NCBI GenBank assembly: GCA_022577435.1
Contig: JAKOON010000022.1
Span: forward strand, 9,224,730 to 9,288,729
Length of the DNA stretch: 64,000 nt
Direction: 5' to 3'
DNA from: Embiotoca jacksoni
Taxonomy: Eukaryota; Chordata; Actinopteri; Embiotocidae
Below are positions 35,249 through 47,712 of the stretch, in pieces. Each line of letters begins with the position of its first letter. Positions within the stretch are counted from its first letter, which is position 1. Under the pieces are notes generated by a model. It was not told the DNA's origin. It saw nothing but the letters and a program-made list of their open reading frames with translations, and made no database searches. Made by a program: the position numbers and the translations under genes.

Positions 35249-38200
35249 ATGAAGCAGGGCAGTCAGGCTGCGAACGTCCCTGCATGCTTCATATCCAACC
35301 ATGAGGGTTTTCTTGGAACCATCAAAAACTTTATCGAAGACTTTGTGGTGACCGAGATTGACATTGACGGACAGCGTGTTAAAACAGCCGCACAGACACC
35401 AGGCTGTGCCTCCTCCGATGGAAACAACAAAACCAGTGCAGACTGTCAGGAGAACAGTCATTCCTCAGGCTCACGGGACACTGATGTTTCACTGGAGTGG
35501 GGGGTGGATGTCCCCCTGACCAGTCTGGGGAGTTTTGATTTAGGTGTGATTTTAGGTCAGTCGGTCAGTGAAGAGCTCGAGCATTTTGTGTTGACTCTTC
35601 GAGATAAAAAGCCCACCGAGCTGGAGCTTTCTCTGGGATCTTTTACTGACAAACACCAGAGAGCCAACGTCCACCGGGCCGTCAGGCACCGCTTCCCCTT
35701 CCTCATGACTGTCACCATCCAGCCCGAGATCAGGGTGAGGGAAGACCCGGACTACAGAGAGCTCTCGCAGCTGGTCAAAGAGGACGAAGCAGAGGACTTT
35801 TTCAGGTTTATAGATGCTAAAGTGCGAGGCTCGTCTTATACATTTGGGCCTGATGACAATAAGGACCACAGGACGGCAGTCCACCACTTCCTGAACCGAA
35901 AGTTTGGGAAACTGGTGGAGACAAAAAGCTTCAACGAACAGGGGAGGACGTCAATCTCGGTGAGGCTGAGAGAGCGAGGGAGGCCGAAGAAGAGAACCGC
36001 AGACGAACGGAAAGAAGAGGAAGTTTACACAGGTAAGGTGCAGGAGTGTAATTTTGAATCAATTGATTATTCCCTCAATTAAAACATGAAATATCATGGA
36101 GATATTCAATAGCGATAAAAAGCTTCCCAAGACCCAAGGTGACATCTTTAGATTGAGTATTTTTGTCCAACCAACACTTTAAAACATGTTTATAGCAGAA
36201 AACAATGAAAGTTTGTTTTTCTTGTTAAAAATAAAAGACTATTTCGGTGAAACAGCTTTCAAAATTGTTGTCTACTTAATTACCTGCATATGACAAAAAT
36301 CCTAAAACACAAGCAGAGAAACTCTCAGCATACATCATCACAATCACACGCACCAACTGATATATTTCAACGAGACTGATTTTGTTTTTATTTCAAGATG
36401 TAGGAGAAATAAGAGGATTTCCAATCAGATTTGCCATAAACACTGAGGATCAGATTAAAAACACAGCTGTGTCGTGTGCGTCTTTCAGCGTTCACTCTGT
36501 GTAAGGAGAACCTGGAGACTCTGGAGGCCATCAGCTACATGGCAGCAGCTCTCGGGGTCCTGCCGTCAGATTTCACCTACGCTGGCATCAAGGATAAGAG
36601 AGCCATCACCTACCAGTCCATGGTGGTCAAGAAGGTCTCCCCTCAACGGTAGTGCTTTGTTTCTTTCATCGATTGTTTTTTTTTTTTTTTTTTTTTTTTC
36701 CTGATTCACAAACTGGTGAGACATGAACAGTCTTTGGATGTTGTGGTTCTACGGCTGCGTATGTATGTATCTTTAGGTTGAAAGAGAAGACAGCAGAGTT
36801 CGACAGGAGAGGGATGCGTCTGTCTCAGGTCCGCTCCGTCAGCGAGCCTCTCAGGCTCGGACGACTCCAGGGGAATCACTTTGACCTGGTGGTCCGTGAC
36901 CTGAGGCCACACGGGGCCAGTGATACGCACTCCTCCGGCACAGATGTACACTCTCGCCTGGCAGCACTGGTAAAGGAAGCGGTGGAGAACGTCAAGGTAC
37001 GATTCACTTTGTTTGCCAGTGTCAGGTAACGTTAGTTTTAGTTTGTCGATAACACATTTTTCAGCACAATGTGTGTTTACATTTGGACAGAAAAGTAGAT
37101 CTTTTCACGCCCAGGTATTTCTTTTTTTTTTTTTTTTAACACGTGCGCCATCACAAATGATCTACTTTTAAGTTATGTTATCACTTCATATAGACATTAC
37201 AAACATTATACGAACAGAGTTTTACTCCAAATTGTATTTTACATGCTTCTTTGTTATAAAAGCGTAGTCTTGCTTAATGTCTTGAAGGAGTGATGAGCCC
37301 ATTTGGTAAAATGATACATTAACAGGGCACCATTTACACGTTAATATTATATTGCAATATGTTGGATTAATGACACTAAAGTCTTTTGAATTTTTTGTTA
37401 TTTAATGAAAAGACCAAAATCATCATAACGTGAACCTACTGACAATCATTTCCTGCTTAAACAAAGCCTGATATTTCTTCTTCCTCTGTGCTGTAAAGCT
37501 GAACCCAGTATTCATGTCACTGGGTGAAATGTTCCTTTGTTTTCATGGCCATGAGCTGCTGCTATAAATACTCGCTACTAGGGCATCACGTGTATTAATC
37601 CGCAGCTGACAATAGTCCCCAATGAGTGCAGTGTTTTCTGTTTAATATTTTGCTGAAAACTGCGGTGGCCAGCTGTTGTTAATTATTTGAATCAAAGAAA
37701 AAATACAAAACGATACCTACGTAAAACTAAAACAGAAGGATAGTCTGTTGTTTCTGTTGCACTGCTGCTTCAAACTGCAGCTGCAGTATCCACTGCCACA
37801 TGTACCTTTGTTGTTTGTGTTTGCAGACCAGAGGTTTTGTGAACTACTACGGACCGCAGAGGTTTGGGAGCGGACAGAGTGTTCAGTCTGATCGAGTAGG
37901 ACTCGCTCTACTGAAAGAGGACATGGTAGGTGTTGGAGACATTTGCTACGTGCGGAACTACGTAACACTGCCTCTAATACTGGCACATTGGGATGAGCTG
38001 CACCCAAAAGCTCGTCAGAATATACAGCGCTGTGTTGATATATATTGTTGTGTGTGCTAGGTGAGTGGTGTGCGTCTCTTCTTCACTCCAGAGGAAGGCG
38101 ATGATCCTCAGAGTCACGCCAAGAGACACTTCCTCCAAACAGGTTAGAGCCGAGACTGCACGCGAACGTCATTTAATGTGTCCTGTTTTTGAATCAAATG

Positions 38201-40667
38201 TTGAATACGAATAAAATGACAAGTCTGCGGTGTGTTTATGGTACCCCGTCATGTTTTTATGGTGGAAAGAGCAAGTTTCATAAACCGAGTTTTGGTGTAT
38301 TAAAATGGCTTTATTGTAAATCTTTTTCAGCATCTGGGAATTCAGCCTGCTCCAAGTGTTTTATTTTCTTGTTTTGCTCTCTGTTTTTGACTCTCGTCTC
38401 TCTTGCTGCTTCACACCAGATAACGCCAAAGAGTCTTTGGCGTTGATGCCGTTGTCCAAAGCCAGGGAGCGGCTGATGCTTCGGGCCCTGAACCGCTACG
38501 GTACAGGTCCAGATGGGTGTGCCCAGGCCTGGCTCAGTCTGCCGCACAGCATGAGAGTTTTCTACCCTCATGCCTACTGTAGCCGGTCAGTGTAAATCCA
38601 CACCAACATTTTATGGGTTTTCGAGATCAGCTCAAACATCTTGACTGTTTTGAACAGTTACTGCAGCACCTACGAAATTAGTACATTGTTTCTAGGCGTA
38701 ACACAGGGCTCGTTCATGTCGTCTGTAAATGATCGTTACATTTGAGTCACAAAGCTAACATCTGATTTTTACAGTCTTTTAACGATACTTAATAAGTCAT
38801 TGTTTATGTCTTTGAGAATATCTTTAGGACAGCGCTGAATGTCCTGAAGTGTTGTGTGTGAAATGAGTGTCCAAAATGATAGTTATGGATTTTTTTTTTT
38901 TAATGGATTTGGGCATCACCTTTCACCTTTCAGTCATTAACAGATTCTTATTGATAAGGGATTCACTTTCTTTTGATGAAATAAAACATAATAATAAATG
39001 ACAATAACATAAAATTGATACTAAGTCATTGGAAATTAAAGCCAGCTCTCTTTAATTCTTCATTCATGGTAATTGTGCTGTTGTGTTTGTGGTTGTCAGA
39101 GTGTGGAACGAGGCGGTGGCACACAGACTGGCTACAATGGGTCACAGTGTGAGACAAGGAGACCTGGTGTGGAGGCGGGAAGGACACGGCAAAACGGAGG
39201 ACAGTGGAGAAACGAGTGCTGCTCAGGTGAGAAGGGATAGAAAATACAAAAGGACATTAACTTCATGTCGTAATATTGTTATGATGTGATTTCATCAGGA
39301 TGTGCAAGGGAGAGGCCACATGAAGCCTGCTGGAAGACTACAAGCTGATATAGATATTGCAATCCATATAAACACTATTTCATAAATTACATTGTTGTAA
39401 AAACTAATATTAAAGTAATCCACACTAAAATGTTTAAAACGGCTAAAAGATTCCTTAGAAGATACACGGAGCCGTAGAATATTATTTAATATGTTGTATG
39501 TAATGCAGCTGCCTTTTTGCTATGATCAGAGCAAACCCATTTGCTGCTTCAATTCAAACCAGTTTCAATGTGGATTTTAAACCCAAATCCAGCTAGTGTT
39601 CCTCCGCATTGACCTCAAGTCTGAGAGGGTAAAGTTTGGCCTCATAGTCCAACTGTAGACTGTGGACGGGCCAAACACAAACGAGGAGGAGGTACCTCAG
39701 TATTGGCCGGATTCCAAGGTTGAGAGATGAAAACCGAATCTTGGTCTTTCACTGCAAAACGGAAACAGTTATCGTTGTTTTTTGTTTGATTGCCGGAGAA
39801 GGGGTGTCAACATCAGGAAGTAAAACAGCTCATTCAGCACATCTAATCGTTGTGGTTGTTGTGTGTTAATATCTGTTTCCTTCAGTGAGATTAATTACTC
39901 CTCCAGATCACGGCAAATGGCAGATTAGAGGTGAATAATCTGGTTGTTGTTTTACACACGCTTGATACTGCGACTCTGCAGTTTAACACACTGTAGCGTA
40001 ATGATATCTTTGTTAGAGTTTCATTTAGTGTGATTTTGCTGCATTTTTCTTGTAACCCAGAGATGTCTCACGGTCATTTCAGCAGCAAACAAAGTTAATC
40101 AAGGACACAGTTTTGTGATCTCCTGGTCTTTGGACAGACTCTCACTGTGAGGACAGTCACATTTTCAGTGTCAGTGACATCTCTTTGCTTTTCCAGATCC
40201 ATGTGGTGACAGACGAAGAGGAGCAAGGGGCAGTGTACACACTAGAACAAGTATGGAATTTAGGGAGCTACGTGTACTTCTACTAAATCTTTTTATTTGT
40301 ACTTAAAACACGATCGTGTCCTTCATTATCCCGTCAGGTGTTATTACCGATGCCAGGAAACACTGTGAAGTACCCAGAAAATGCCATGGGGACTTGGTAC
40401 GAGGAGAGACTGGCAAGAGACGGACTGGACGACTGTCGGTTCAGAGTCAGCAGCCTCAAACTGAACCTGCCGGGCTGTTACCGCCCCCTGCTGGCCGTTC
40501 CACACAACCTCAACTACCAGCTGCAGAGAGCAGCCAAAGCAGAGGTTGGAGGAGCGATGACGGGAGGAAGGAAGCAGGACTCACTCGCTCTCACCTTAAA
40601 CTTTGACCTAGACTCCTCCTGCTACGCTACCATCTGCCTCAGAGAGATCATGAAGTGTGACCCCTAA
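35249..40667 (+). CDS. pus7l: PUS7L, TruD-family tRNA/mRNA pseudouridine synthase
   Basis: Nine coding exons: 35249-36032, 36489-36648, 36777-36996, 37827-37925, 38061-38142, 38420-38585, 39100-39226, 40197-40250, 40338-40667. All are GT-AG and in phase; the protein is 673 aa (human PUS7L about 701). The TruD catalytic motif is intact: YAGIKDKRAITYQ with Asp297. Other family blocks are ETKSF near the end of exon 1, GNHFDLVVRDL, FVNYYGPQRFG, LPHSMRVFYPHAY and LNLPGCYRPLL. The N-terminal ACFISNHEGFLGTIK and the DKHQRANVHRAVRHRFPFL block point to PUS7L rather than PUS7. It isomerises uridine to pseudouridine in RNA; PUS7L is the less-studied of the vertebrate PUS7 pair. Start 35249 was chosen because upstream in-frame ATG 35135 lies before the splice acceptor and so is intronic. 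Confidence 0.93.
36676..36699. repeat. Homopolymer T run
   Basis: A run of 24 Ts in the pus7l intron that starts at 36649, about 27 bases after the donor. Confidence 0.95.
36997..37826 (+). other. pus7l intron 36997-37826
   Basis: An 830-base AT-rich intron between the exon ending in ENVK and the exon starting TRGFVNYYG. Nothing else was recognised. Confidence 0.85.
39227..40196 (+). other. pus7l intron 39227-40196
   Basis: A 970-base intron between the exon ending SAAQ and the exon starting IHVVTDEEE. No other feature was recognised. Confidence 0.85.
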
Positions 40668-41025
40668 AGCTCAAGGGGAGATTGTTTTTCTGTTTGTGTC
40701 AACTTTCAATGAGAAATTATTATTATTGTTATTTTTTTTTTTTTTATTATTATTTTTTTTTTTTTTTATTCTTTGGAGAAAAGATGCATCTTTTTGTAAC
40801 AAACACTTGTTTTTTTACCTCCATTGACAGTGACTGTGATACATTGTCAATGGCCTTTTGGTTTGTTGTTGAAGTACTGAGTAGCAAAGTGTTGTCATAC
40901 GTAGAAAAACCCTAATGTGCAGTTGATAAAATATCAAATATCAGTATAATGAAAAAAGGGGCCACTGCCAAATGTTAGCAACTTTAAATGTAAAACCATG
41001 TAAACAGTTTGTGTTTTGTGTCATG

Positions 41026-41031
41026 AATAAA
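41026..41031 (+). terminator. Polyadenylation signal, pus7l
   Basis: AATAAA 359 bases after the stop, followed by ACCTTTATAATAATT and then a T-rich region. It is the first canonical signal after the stop, and the 3' UTR before it includes long T-runs. Confidence 0.65.
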
Positions 41032-42815
41032 ACCTTTATAATAATTAGAAATCAGTGCATTTTTTGCAAGTTGTTTTTCAATTGTCTGCACATTTATTTT
41101 GAAATTTCAAGTTTTCCCAATCAGTGTTTTGAGCTTTAGCTTCTTCATTGACTGTAGTGTTATACTAGTTACAAAGTAACTATACAATCTTAACTGTGTC
41201 CGTCTTATGCATTATACCATAAAGATGCGAAAATAAGATTGTACGTATCTGACCAACACTTCCGCAACAATTTCATTCTCTCTTTATCCTTTTCAAATAA
41301 TAAAAAATAAATTAGTGACAATAAACAACAATTTTAAGAATAGAAGGAAACATATCTATTGAATTTATGAAAAAAAAAAAACATTTTCCAAATATGAAAA
41401 GAAGACAAATTCTCTAGTTTTGCCTCTGAAGAGTTAAATTCTTTCACTGTCAAAATGGAGACAACTGGTCAAGAAACAACCTGAATTACTTTGAAGTGTT
41501 TTTATTCCAACATAACATTTCTTTGCAAAATAAGTCATAGTTATTATTCTAGATTTTTCTGTTATCAAAAGAAAAGTAGGGCGTTGTGTCTAAAAGATGC
41601 AGACACAAATGTTTCTGCTTAGAAACCAAAAGTCAATCTGTTGGCACTTTCAAAAGTTCATTGGATCTTTGTGTGCATCGAAACAGTTTCCAGCACACTT
41701 AATTTGATCACATTTCTATTAGGAACACACTACAAACTGAACAGTGAAGTAAAAACTGTGTGATATGGATTTGGGATGCTGCATACATTTCGGTTATTGT
41801 ACTTCCCACTAACCACCACAAGATGTAGACGACAGACCAGACTTGTCAGGCACATGTCAGAGGAGCGCCCACTGCTGCCGTGTCACAGAGGGAAAGTAGT
41901 TGCAACTAATTTGTTAAATATGAACATTTAGCTGCTTAAATGTGGATCAATTTACACTTGACCTCATTTGGATGATACTGACTTCCTTATCTGAGAAAAA
42001 ACAGCACCTGCGCCTCGTGGCTAAAAAGGTTAATGAGAACGTTTGTGAGTATATTTCCCTCTTAATCTGTGACTTAATCCACCACACCAGTTCATATGAT
42101 CCACTCTCATATAAAAATAGAGTTGTGGGACAGTCAGAAAGCCATTTTAGGAACCAATAAAAAAAAATAAAGAACCGTAAAACTCAGGTGTAATGACACC
42201 GCTAAAGGGCAGCTCTCGATCTATATTCAAATCCAGCCAGCTCTGCCTCCTGTGACTAATTTGTAGAATTTTGATGAGAGCAGCATATAAAATATTTCAT
42301 AAATAACTCATAATGGATATACCTGTGAGCTAATACCTATCACTGTAAGCAAAGCCACTGACTGGCTGGGTGTTTTAGTTGGAGGTGGGTTCTGACATGC
42401 AGCCTGTCATAAAACCATAGCACCATTTGATAAAGTACCTGCCTGAGAGCTAAACTGTCTGCCAAAGAGACACATTAGCAGTAATGAGTTTCTTCACTTG
42501 TTGGAGAGTTTTGTTCCAAAATGACATCCATCCAAAAACAGAGAGGAGAGTTAAAATCCTCGTAGCTTCTTACAGAGTAAATCGGTGTTATTAAATGTTT
42601 CTTGCCTCAGGGGTTAATCAAAAATCCTGACAGATGACATCAAACTCTTCTTTGTTTCTAGTAACATGATTTTTTTGTTTTGAGCAGAAGTCACATTGAT
42701 ATGAGATGAGTTTAAATTGGAGTCATGTGTTGGGTGAATTCCTAGTCCCTCCATATTGCATTAGATGGTGCACAGAACTTAAGTGTGACTATTATCACAG
42801 AAAGAAAGAGTTAAA
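41032..42815. other. Intergenic, no gene recognised
   Basis: AT-rich sequence downstream of pus7l. No spliced or single-exon gene was supported on either strand. Confidence 0.6.
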
Positions 42816-42910
42816 GAAATAGTTCAACATTGTGGGAATGTGCTTGTTCACTGTTCTACTGAGTTAGTGAGAAGATTATCACCATGCTCTGTACGCTGAG
42901 GCCTTGCAGT
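42816..42910 (+). repeat. Partial fold-back MITE end
   Basis: AAAGAAATAGTTCAACATTG followed by TGTGCTTGTTCAC and GAGTTAGTGAGAAG matches the terminal arm of the fold-back MITE that appears more completely at 45650-46110. Only one arm is present here. Confidence 0.55.
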
Positions 42911-43487
42911 TTAAATGCGGTTATAACTGGTCTGATTCTACATTACAGGCAAAACGAAGAGGAGTGCACTGTAAAGTCCTCAGCAGTGATTCCTCATCCC
43001 ATCCTCGGGCTGATTCCAGCTGGCTGCAGATAAATGTTGACCCACTTCGGCAGCAAAGATGACAAATTTATTACACGTCTCTCTGTGGTTAAAGGAAGCG
43101 CAGAGGCCTGAGAATGGGAGGGAAGTAAGGACTTCTGAAAAGATACCATTGAATTTTTCAGCCCTTTAAAAGCCCCTGAAAACAGTTTTTTTTTTTTTTA
43201 TAATCTTTGATGGAACTTTAATTGTTGGCTATTTTTGTCACAAATATTAAAAGTTTGCAGAATAAGTGTGACAGCCATATATTTGGCCTTGGAAATTCCT
43301 GTAGTTATTGAGGATAAGGGAAATGACGAAGGAGAGAACATTAGATGGTGTGGATCAATCTAAAGAGTCACAAAACAAGGTCTAAATTAAGTGTAAATAT
43401 GTGATCAAATAGTAACGGAGGAATAAGAGAAACACTTTTGTCGTGCACACTGCTGTTTCTGGCTTGATGAAAACAGAGTGAAAAGTT

Positions 43488-43533
<46 letters not shown>
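43488..43533. repeat. CA then TA microsatellite
   Basis: CA units followed by about 17 AT units, uninterrupted, alternating purine-pyrimidine. Confidence 0.95.
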
Positions 43534-43534
<1 letters not shown>

Positions 43535-43701
43535 GTGCAGGCACACACTTTCATGATTAGCCATATAAACATTCTAGCGACCTTTGACCCGTCTGAGCTG
43601 CCTGTCTTGCAGTCAGTTGATTGGCAGGTGTTTTTACAAGACCAGACACTGATATGCACGTGTACCTGTGTGTGTTTTTGAGTTTGTCTGTGCCTGCGAA
43701 A

Positions 43702-43738
43702 GTGTGTGTGTGTGTGTGTGTGTGTTGTTGTTGTTGTT
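43702..43738. repeat. TG then TTG microsatellite
   Basis: About 12 TG units followed by four TTG units. Confidence 0.93.
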
Positions 43739-45649
43739 TCTAGGCCCTGTCGACCATGGAGGAGCCACCGCTGAGTGTTGTCCAGACGTGACAGTCTGTG
43801 TCTATACAAGGTGGCTGAGTGCAGTCATGAAAGGTGGGATAGGAGCGAGCAACACTGTTGTAGTTACAGCGTCAGAATGCCTTTTGAATAGTGTCAGTAA
43901 AAGAAAACAATCCCAGTTCCGCTGTCAGTTTATTTGTACAGTTTGCGGCGTTTTCCTTTGAAGCTGCCACATGAATGTGAAATTCAGTTTAGTCTTCATG
44001 TCCAGTGTTTTTAAGAACACCTACACTTAACAATTGAGGCGTTTGTGTTAGTGATTTATTCAAAAAATTATGCATTAAGTTCTGAGTCGGCACACTGAGG
44101 GTCTTAGACTGGATTCTGGTACTTTGGATACAAAGAATGGAGCTAATGAGGGGGAAATATTTAGTTAATGATTTTACCACATGAAATTTACATTGATTAA
44201 GCTTCTTTGAAGAAAAATGTATTTCCATGCCAATAAGCTTTTGATAAGGGCACAAGTCAGCTTCTGGTACAGCAGTTTTACGTGGATACGAGGAACCGTG
44301 AAATATCTGAAAAGAGAATGTCATAATTTGGGTTTTACAGATATATTTCCTGGCCTGGGCTTCATCAGCTGATGTGTCGTGTGTTTTCTTGTTACCACAC
44401 ATGGGCTGGCCATTTGACAGTAAAACCACCGGCCCTCTTTGCTGCCCAGAGGCTGCTCTGTCACCCATTTAGTGAACTCCAGTCCATGTCTCACGTGTGA
44501 GACGCCTGCATGTGGAAAATACACTGACCTGATAATGGCAGCTGAGCTATTGACAAGTGGAAAGGAGGGAAAAGGATGTCCATGAGATTGATCAATGGAT
44601 ACATTAATGCTGCGCCATTTTGGATGCATCACTGGTTGCTGCACATGTGGAACAGTTAGATCCATAGGACAAAAAGATGGTGATCAAAGATAATGTATTT
44701 AAAAAGAAAAAAAAAAAGAAAATGAAGGTTGAGAATGAGTTTAAGGTTCCATGTTTTTTGGTTTAAAAAGACGTGATGCAGGTGTGTTGAGTTGCACTGA
44801 TTGACAGCTTAAATGCTTGAGTGTGAAGCCGACCCTGGTGAAAAACTTCACGCTCCATTAGCTTTCCCTAAAAAAAAAGTCATGATCAAGGATTTGAAAC
44901 CATAACATGACAAGTTTATGTCATGTGCCACTTAAAGTTTTGGGATATCCCACTTTTTTTTTTATTCCCCAACACTAACCGCGGCACACTGTGGTTTCAG
45001 CAAGTCTGGAAAAATGTATGTTATAACCATGAGCCAAATTCAATTTCTGGCTGCAAATGAAGCACAGATCCAGCAAAGCTCCATTTTTATTGCGAAAAAA
45101 AAGTCATAAAATATATGACTGCAAAAATATAAGAAGTGGCTGTTGACTTCTGGATGCGACCAGTCACCATGTCCAGTCAGTGGAAAAAGTTAATTTCCTG
45201 CCCTATTTGTGACCCAAAAAAACAGCCCAACTTTTTACACACTCCGGCACAACACCAGCAGGATCGCGGTAAACTGCCTGCACATGAGCCATTAATGGGT
45301 TACACGCTACAACTGGGAATTTTTCTCACACTGTAAAAGTTAAGGGGAAAAAAAACTGTTAAATCTCTGCCTGGGTACACTGAGCTCTCTGTGCCAGAGT
45401 AAAAGAATCTGGTGACCGGCTGCAAAGCACAGGGAAGTGAAGGAAAGCTCATTATTTTTAATGGCACCCCTCCATCGGTGGATAGAGAAAGAGAGCTCGG
45501 AACCAGACTTCAACACTGAGACCTTGTTGACCAGAAATTCTAAGTGGACTTTAAGATATACAAAGCGTACTGTATACACACCAATGCTGTTAAACAAAAG
45601 CAGAAACCATGTGTTCGTTTTCAGAATTTGAACTATGCACATTAATTAT

Positions 45650-46110
45650 TTTGGGAAAGCATTCTTATATGAAACTGGAGCCAGGAGACACTTAGCTTAG
45701 TTCAGCATCAAGCTTTTTGGAAACAGGAAAAAAGTTGCTGTGCTGGGTCAAAAAGATCTATCTCCACATCAACATTTTTCACGTTAAAACGTATCTGTTT
45801 AATTTGTACACCAATAGTAATGTAATCAACAAGTTGTGGTTTTATGGTCTGCCTCTCATTGTCACACTTTATACTCTATCACCTACCATCTTCAGGTTAC
45901 AATAAAACTATGAGTTTCCACAATTAACCACTTTTGTCATTTGTAGTATGAAGATGGGCTGCACAAGACTCCAGGAAGTTACTGTCCTGTCTTTAGTCAT
46001 TACGCAAAGCTGTCTCCTAATGTGTATACAGTAATGCAGACATGAGAGTAGCATCAAGAAAATGCAAATAAGTGTATCTCGAAATGTTAAACTATTTCTT
46101 TGAGGAATAC
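45650..46110. mobile_element. Fold-back MITE, copy 1
   Basis: The left arm includes ATTTTGGGAAAGC..ATTCTTAT and GGAGCCAGGAGACACTTAG; the core has AACAAGTTGTGGTTTTATGG. The right arm reads in reverse complement as AAATAGTTTAACATTTCGAG at the end. The pattern matches a very common percomorph repeat with long inverted ends. No coding capacity. Boundaries are approximate. Confidence 0.6.
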
Positions 46111-46480
46111 CATTATAGTGTTGCATTATAGCAACATAATAATTTTGTAATTAATAGTCTTTTAGTATTACGATTTTCAGACACATTGTTTATTCAAGAT
46201 AACCTTTATGTAACTGTTATACGTATAAAAGGGGGCTTGTTTTCTTTTCTATAATGTGTCTTGTATGTCAAAGGGATTTAAAAAAAAAAAAAAAGTTTTT
46301 TCACTCACACAAACACACTCACACAAATGAAGATCCTGAGAGGCCAATCATTGAGGTTTGGCGTCCTGTCCTCTCATTGCCATCAACCTCTCTCTTTCAC
46401 ATCAATCAGTGTCTCGGTGGTGAAGCTGGTTTGGAGCCTGACTGTAGTCCTGTAATTACCTTGTTGACTAAATTCCAGCT

Positions 46481-46510
46481 GTGTGTGTGTGTGTGTGTGT
46501 GCGTGCGTGC
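46481..46510. repeat. TG/CG microsatellite
   Basis: TG units followed by GCGTGCGTGC. Confidence 0.93.
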
Positions 46511-47209
46511 ATTGGCAAAATGTGTGTGTTCACGGAGAGATAGGAATGAAAATAGGAGTCAGGTCGCTTCGAAGCAGCTGCACCGGTGCTTCTGGCGGTT
46601 TCAGCGCCCGAGGAGGAAAGTAAGAGCAAGAGAGGTTGCTGTCCTCGTGGTGATTGATGGAGCAGCTTCCTGTCTTGATAGAGGTTATTGAGGAGCTCTG
46701 AGGGACCATCGTTATTTCCTGATGCTCTTAAATATTGTCCTCCTTCATCTTTACTTTCTCGCTGCTTCACCCTCCTCTCTGTGAAGCCCCATGCTCCATT
46801 TCCCCCACTCTCCCTCTTGTTTTACAAAGGAATGACATATTGTTTACATATGACCTGCTGATATCTCCATACACCAAAATATCTACACAATATCTCACAT
46901 CGAGCCATGCTTAGACTATTAGATAATATGTTGAGGAAAGTAAAAGCATCATTAGTCATAGATTTAGGCTAACAGACACATTATAGCCTGCTAAAATTGG
47001 ATATGGCATATACAGTACGCTGTTATTCTCTCGCTGTCTACACAAACAGTCAGGCATCAGGCCTATGGCGCATATATCTTGCCCATGTTTGTCTACTCCC
47101 ACTGTTTTTACTCCAGTTTTACTCTCGTTCATTCTTTGTTTCTCACCCTACTTTTCTTTTGGCCTCATGCCTTCACTGTGATGCAACGAAAACATGAAGG
47201 CATGATGGA

Positions 47210-47640
47210 AAATGTGCTTATTCACTGTGTCGTCCAGAGTTAGATAAGATTAATTCCAATAGTCAGCACTCTAAACATCAAGCTAGAATGAGGACAGAAT
47301 TAGCTTAGCATAGCATTGGCTTAAGTGAAACTGTTTGCTTGGCTGCCATAGGTAAAACCTGTCATATTCATTTTTCCATTGTTAAACAAATAAATGTAAC
47401 CAGGCTATATCTTGGCCTGGCACAGTGAGGAGAACAGATTAAACAAACAAGATATTGCATGCTAATTATAAATTCAGGTTGTTTTTAAAACTTTGGTCAG
47501 TTTTGCCTTCTGTCTTTTGGCTAAGATAAGCTCCTGCCTCCAGCTTTATACGTAAAGGCATAGATGTGAAAGTGATATCAATCGTTTCACCAAACAATTT
47601 CCCAAACCGTCGTGCGCTTTCTTTTGCAAGAAGTTTAAAT
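47210..47640. mobile_element. Fold-back MITE, copy 2
   Basis: AATGTGCTTATTCACTGTG, AATTAGCTTAGCATAGCATT and TAAACAAACAAGATATTG appear in the plus sense. TTTTGGCTAAGATAAGCTCC, TGCCTCCAGC and CACCAAACAATTTCCCAAAC follow as the reverse-complement arm. It is the same family as 45650-46110, and about 1.1 kb away. Confidence 0.6.
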
Positions 47641-47712
47641 CAGTAAGTCAGACTGTGTACGAGGAAAATGTCACTTATTTCCCCTGAAAATTGAACCATC
47701 ATCTGCAAAAGT

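Larger units (their letters stand above)
42911..45649. other. Intergenic with microsatellites
   Basis: No gene was supported. It holds a CA/TA tract at 43488-43533 and a TG/TTG tract at 43702-43738. Open frames across these tracts are low-complexity artefacts. Confidence 0.6.

Noticed and set aside
43405..43809. Minus-strand open frame of 134 codons
   Set aside because: It is generated by CA/TA microsatellites and has long Tyr-Ile and Thr-His runs with no domain.
46254..46770. Opposed open frames of 145 and 100 codons
   Set aside because: They run through a poly(A) tract and a TG repeat; the remaining residues show no family resemblance.
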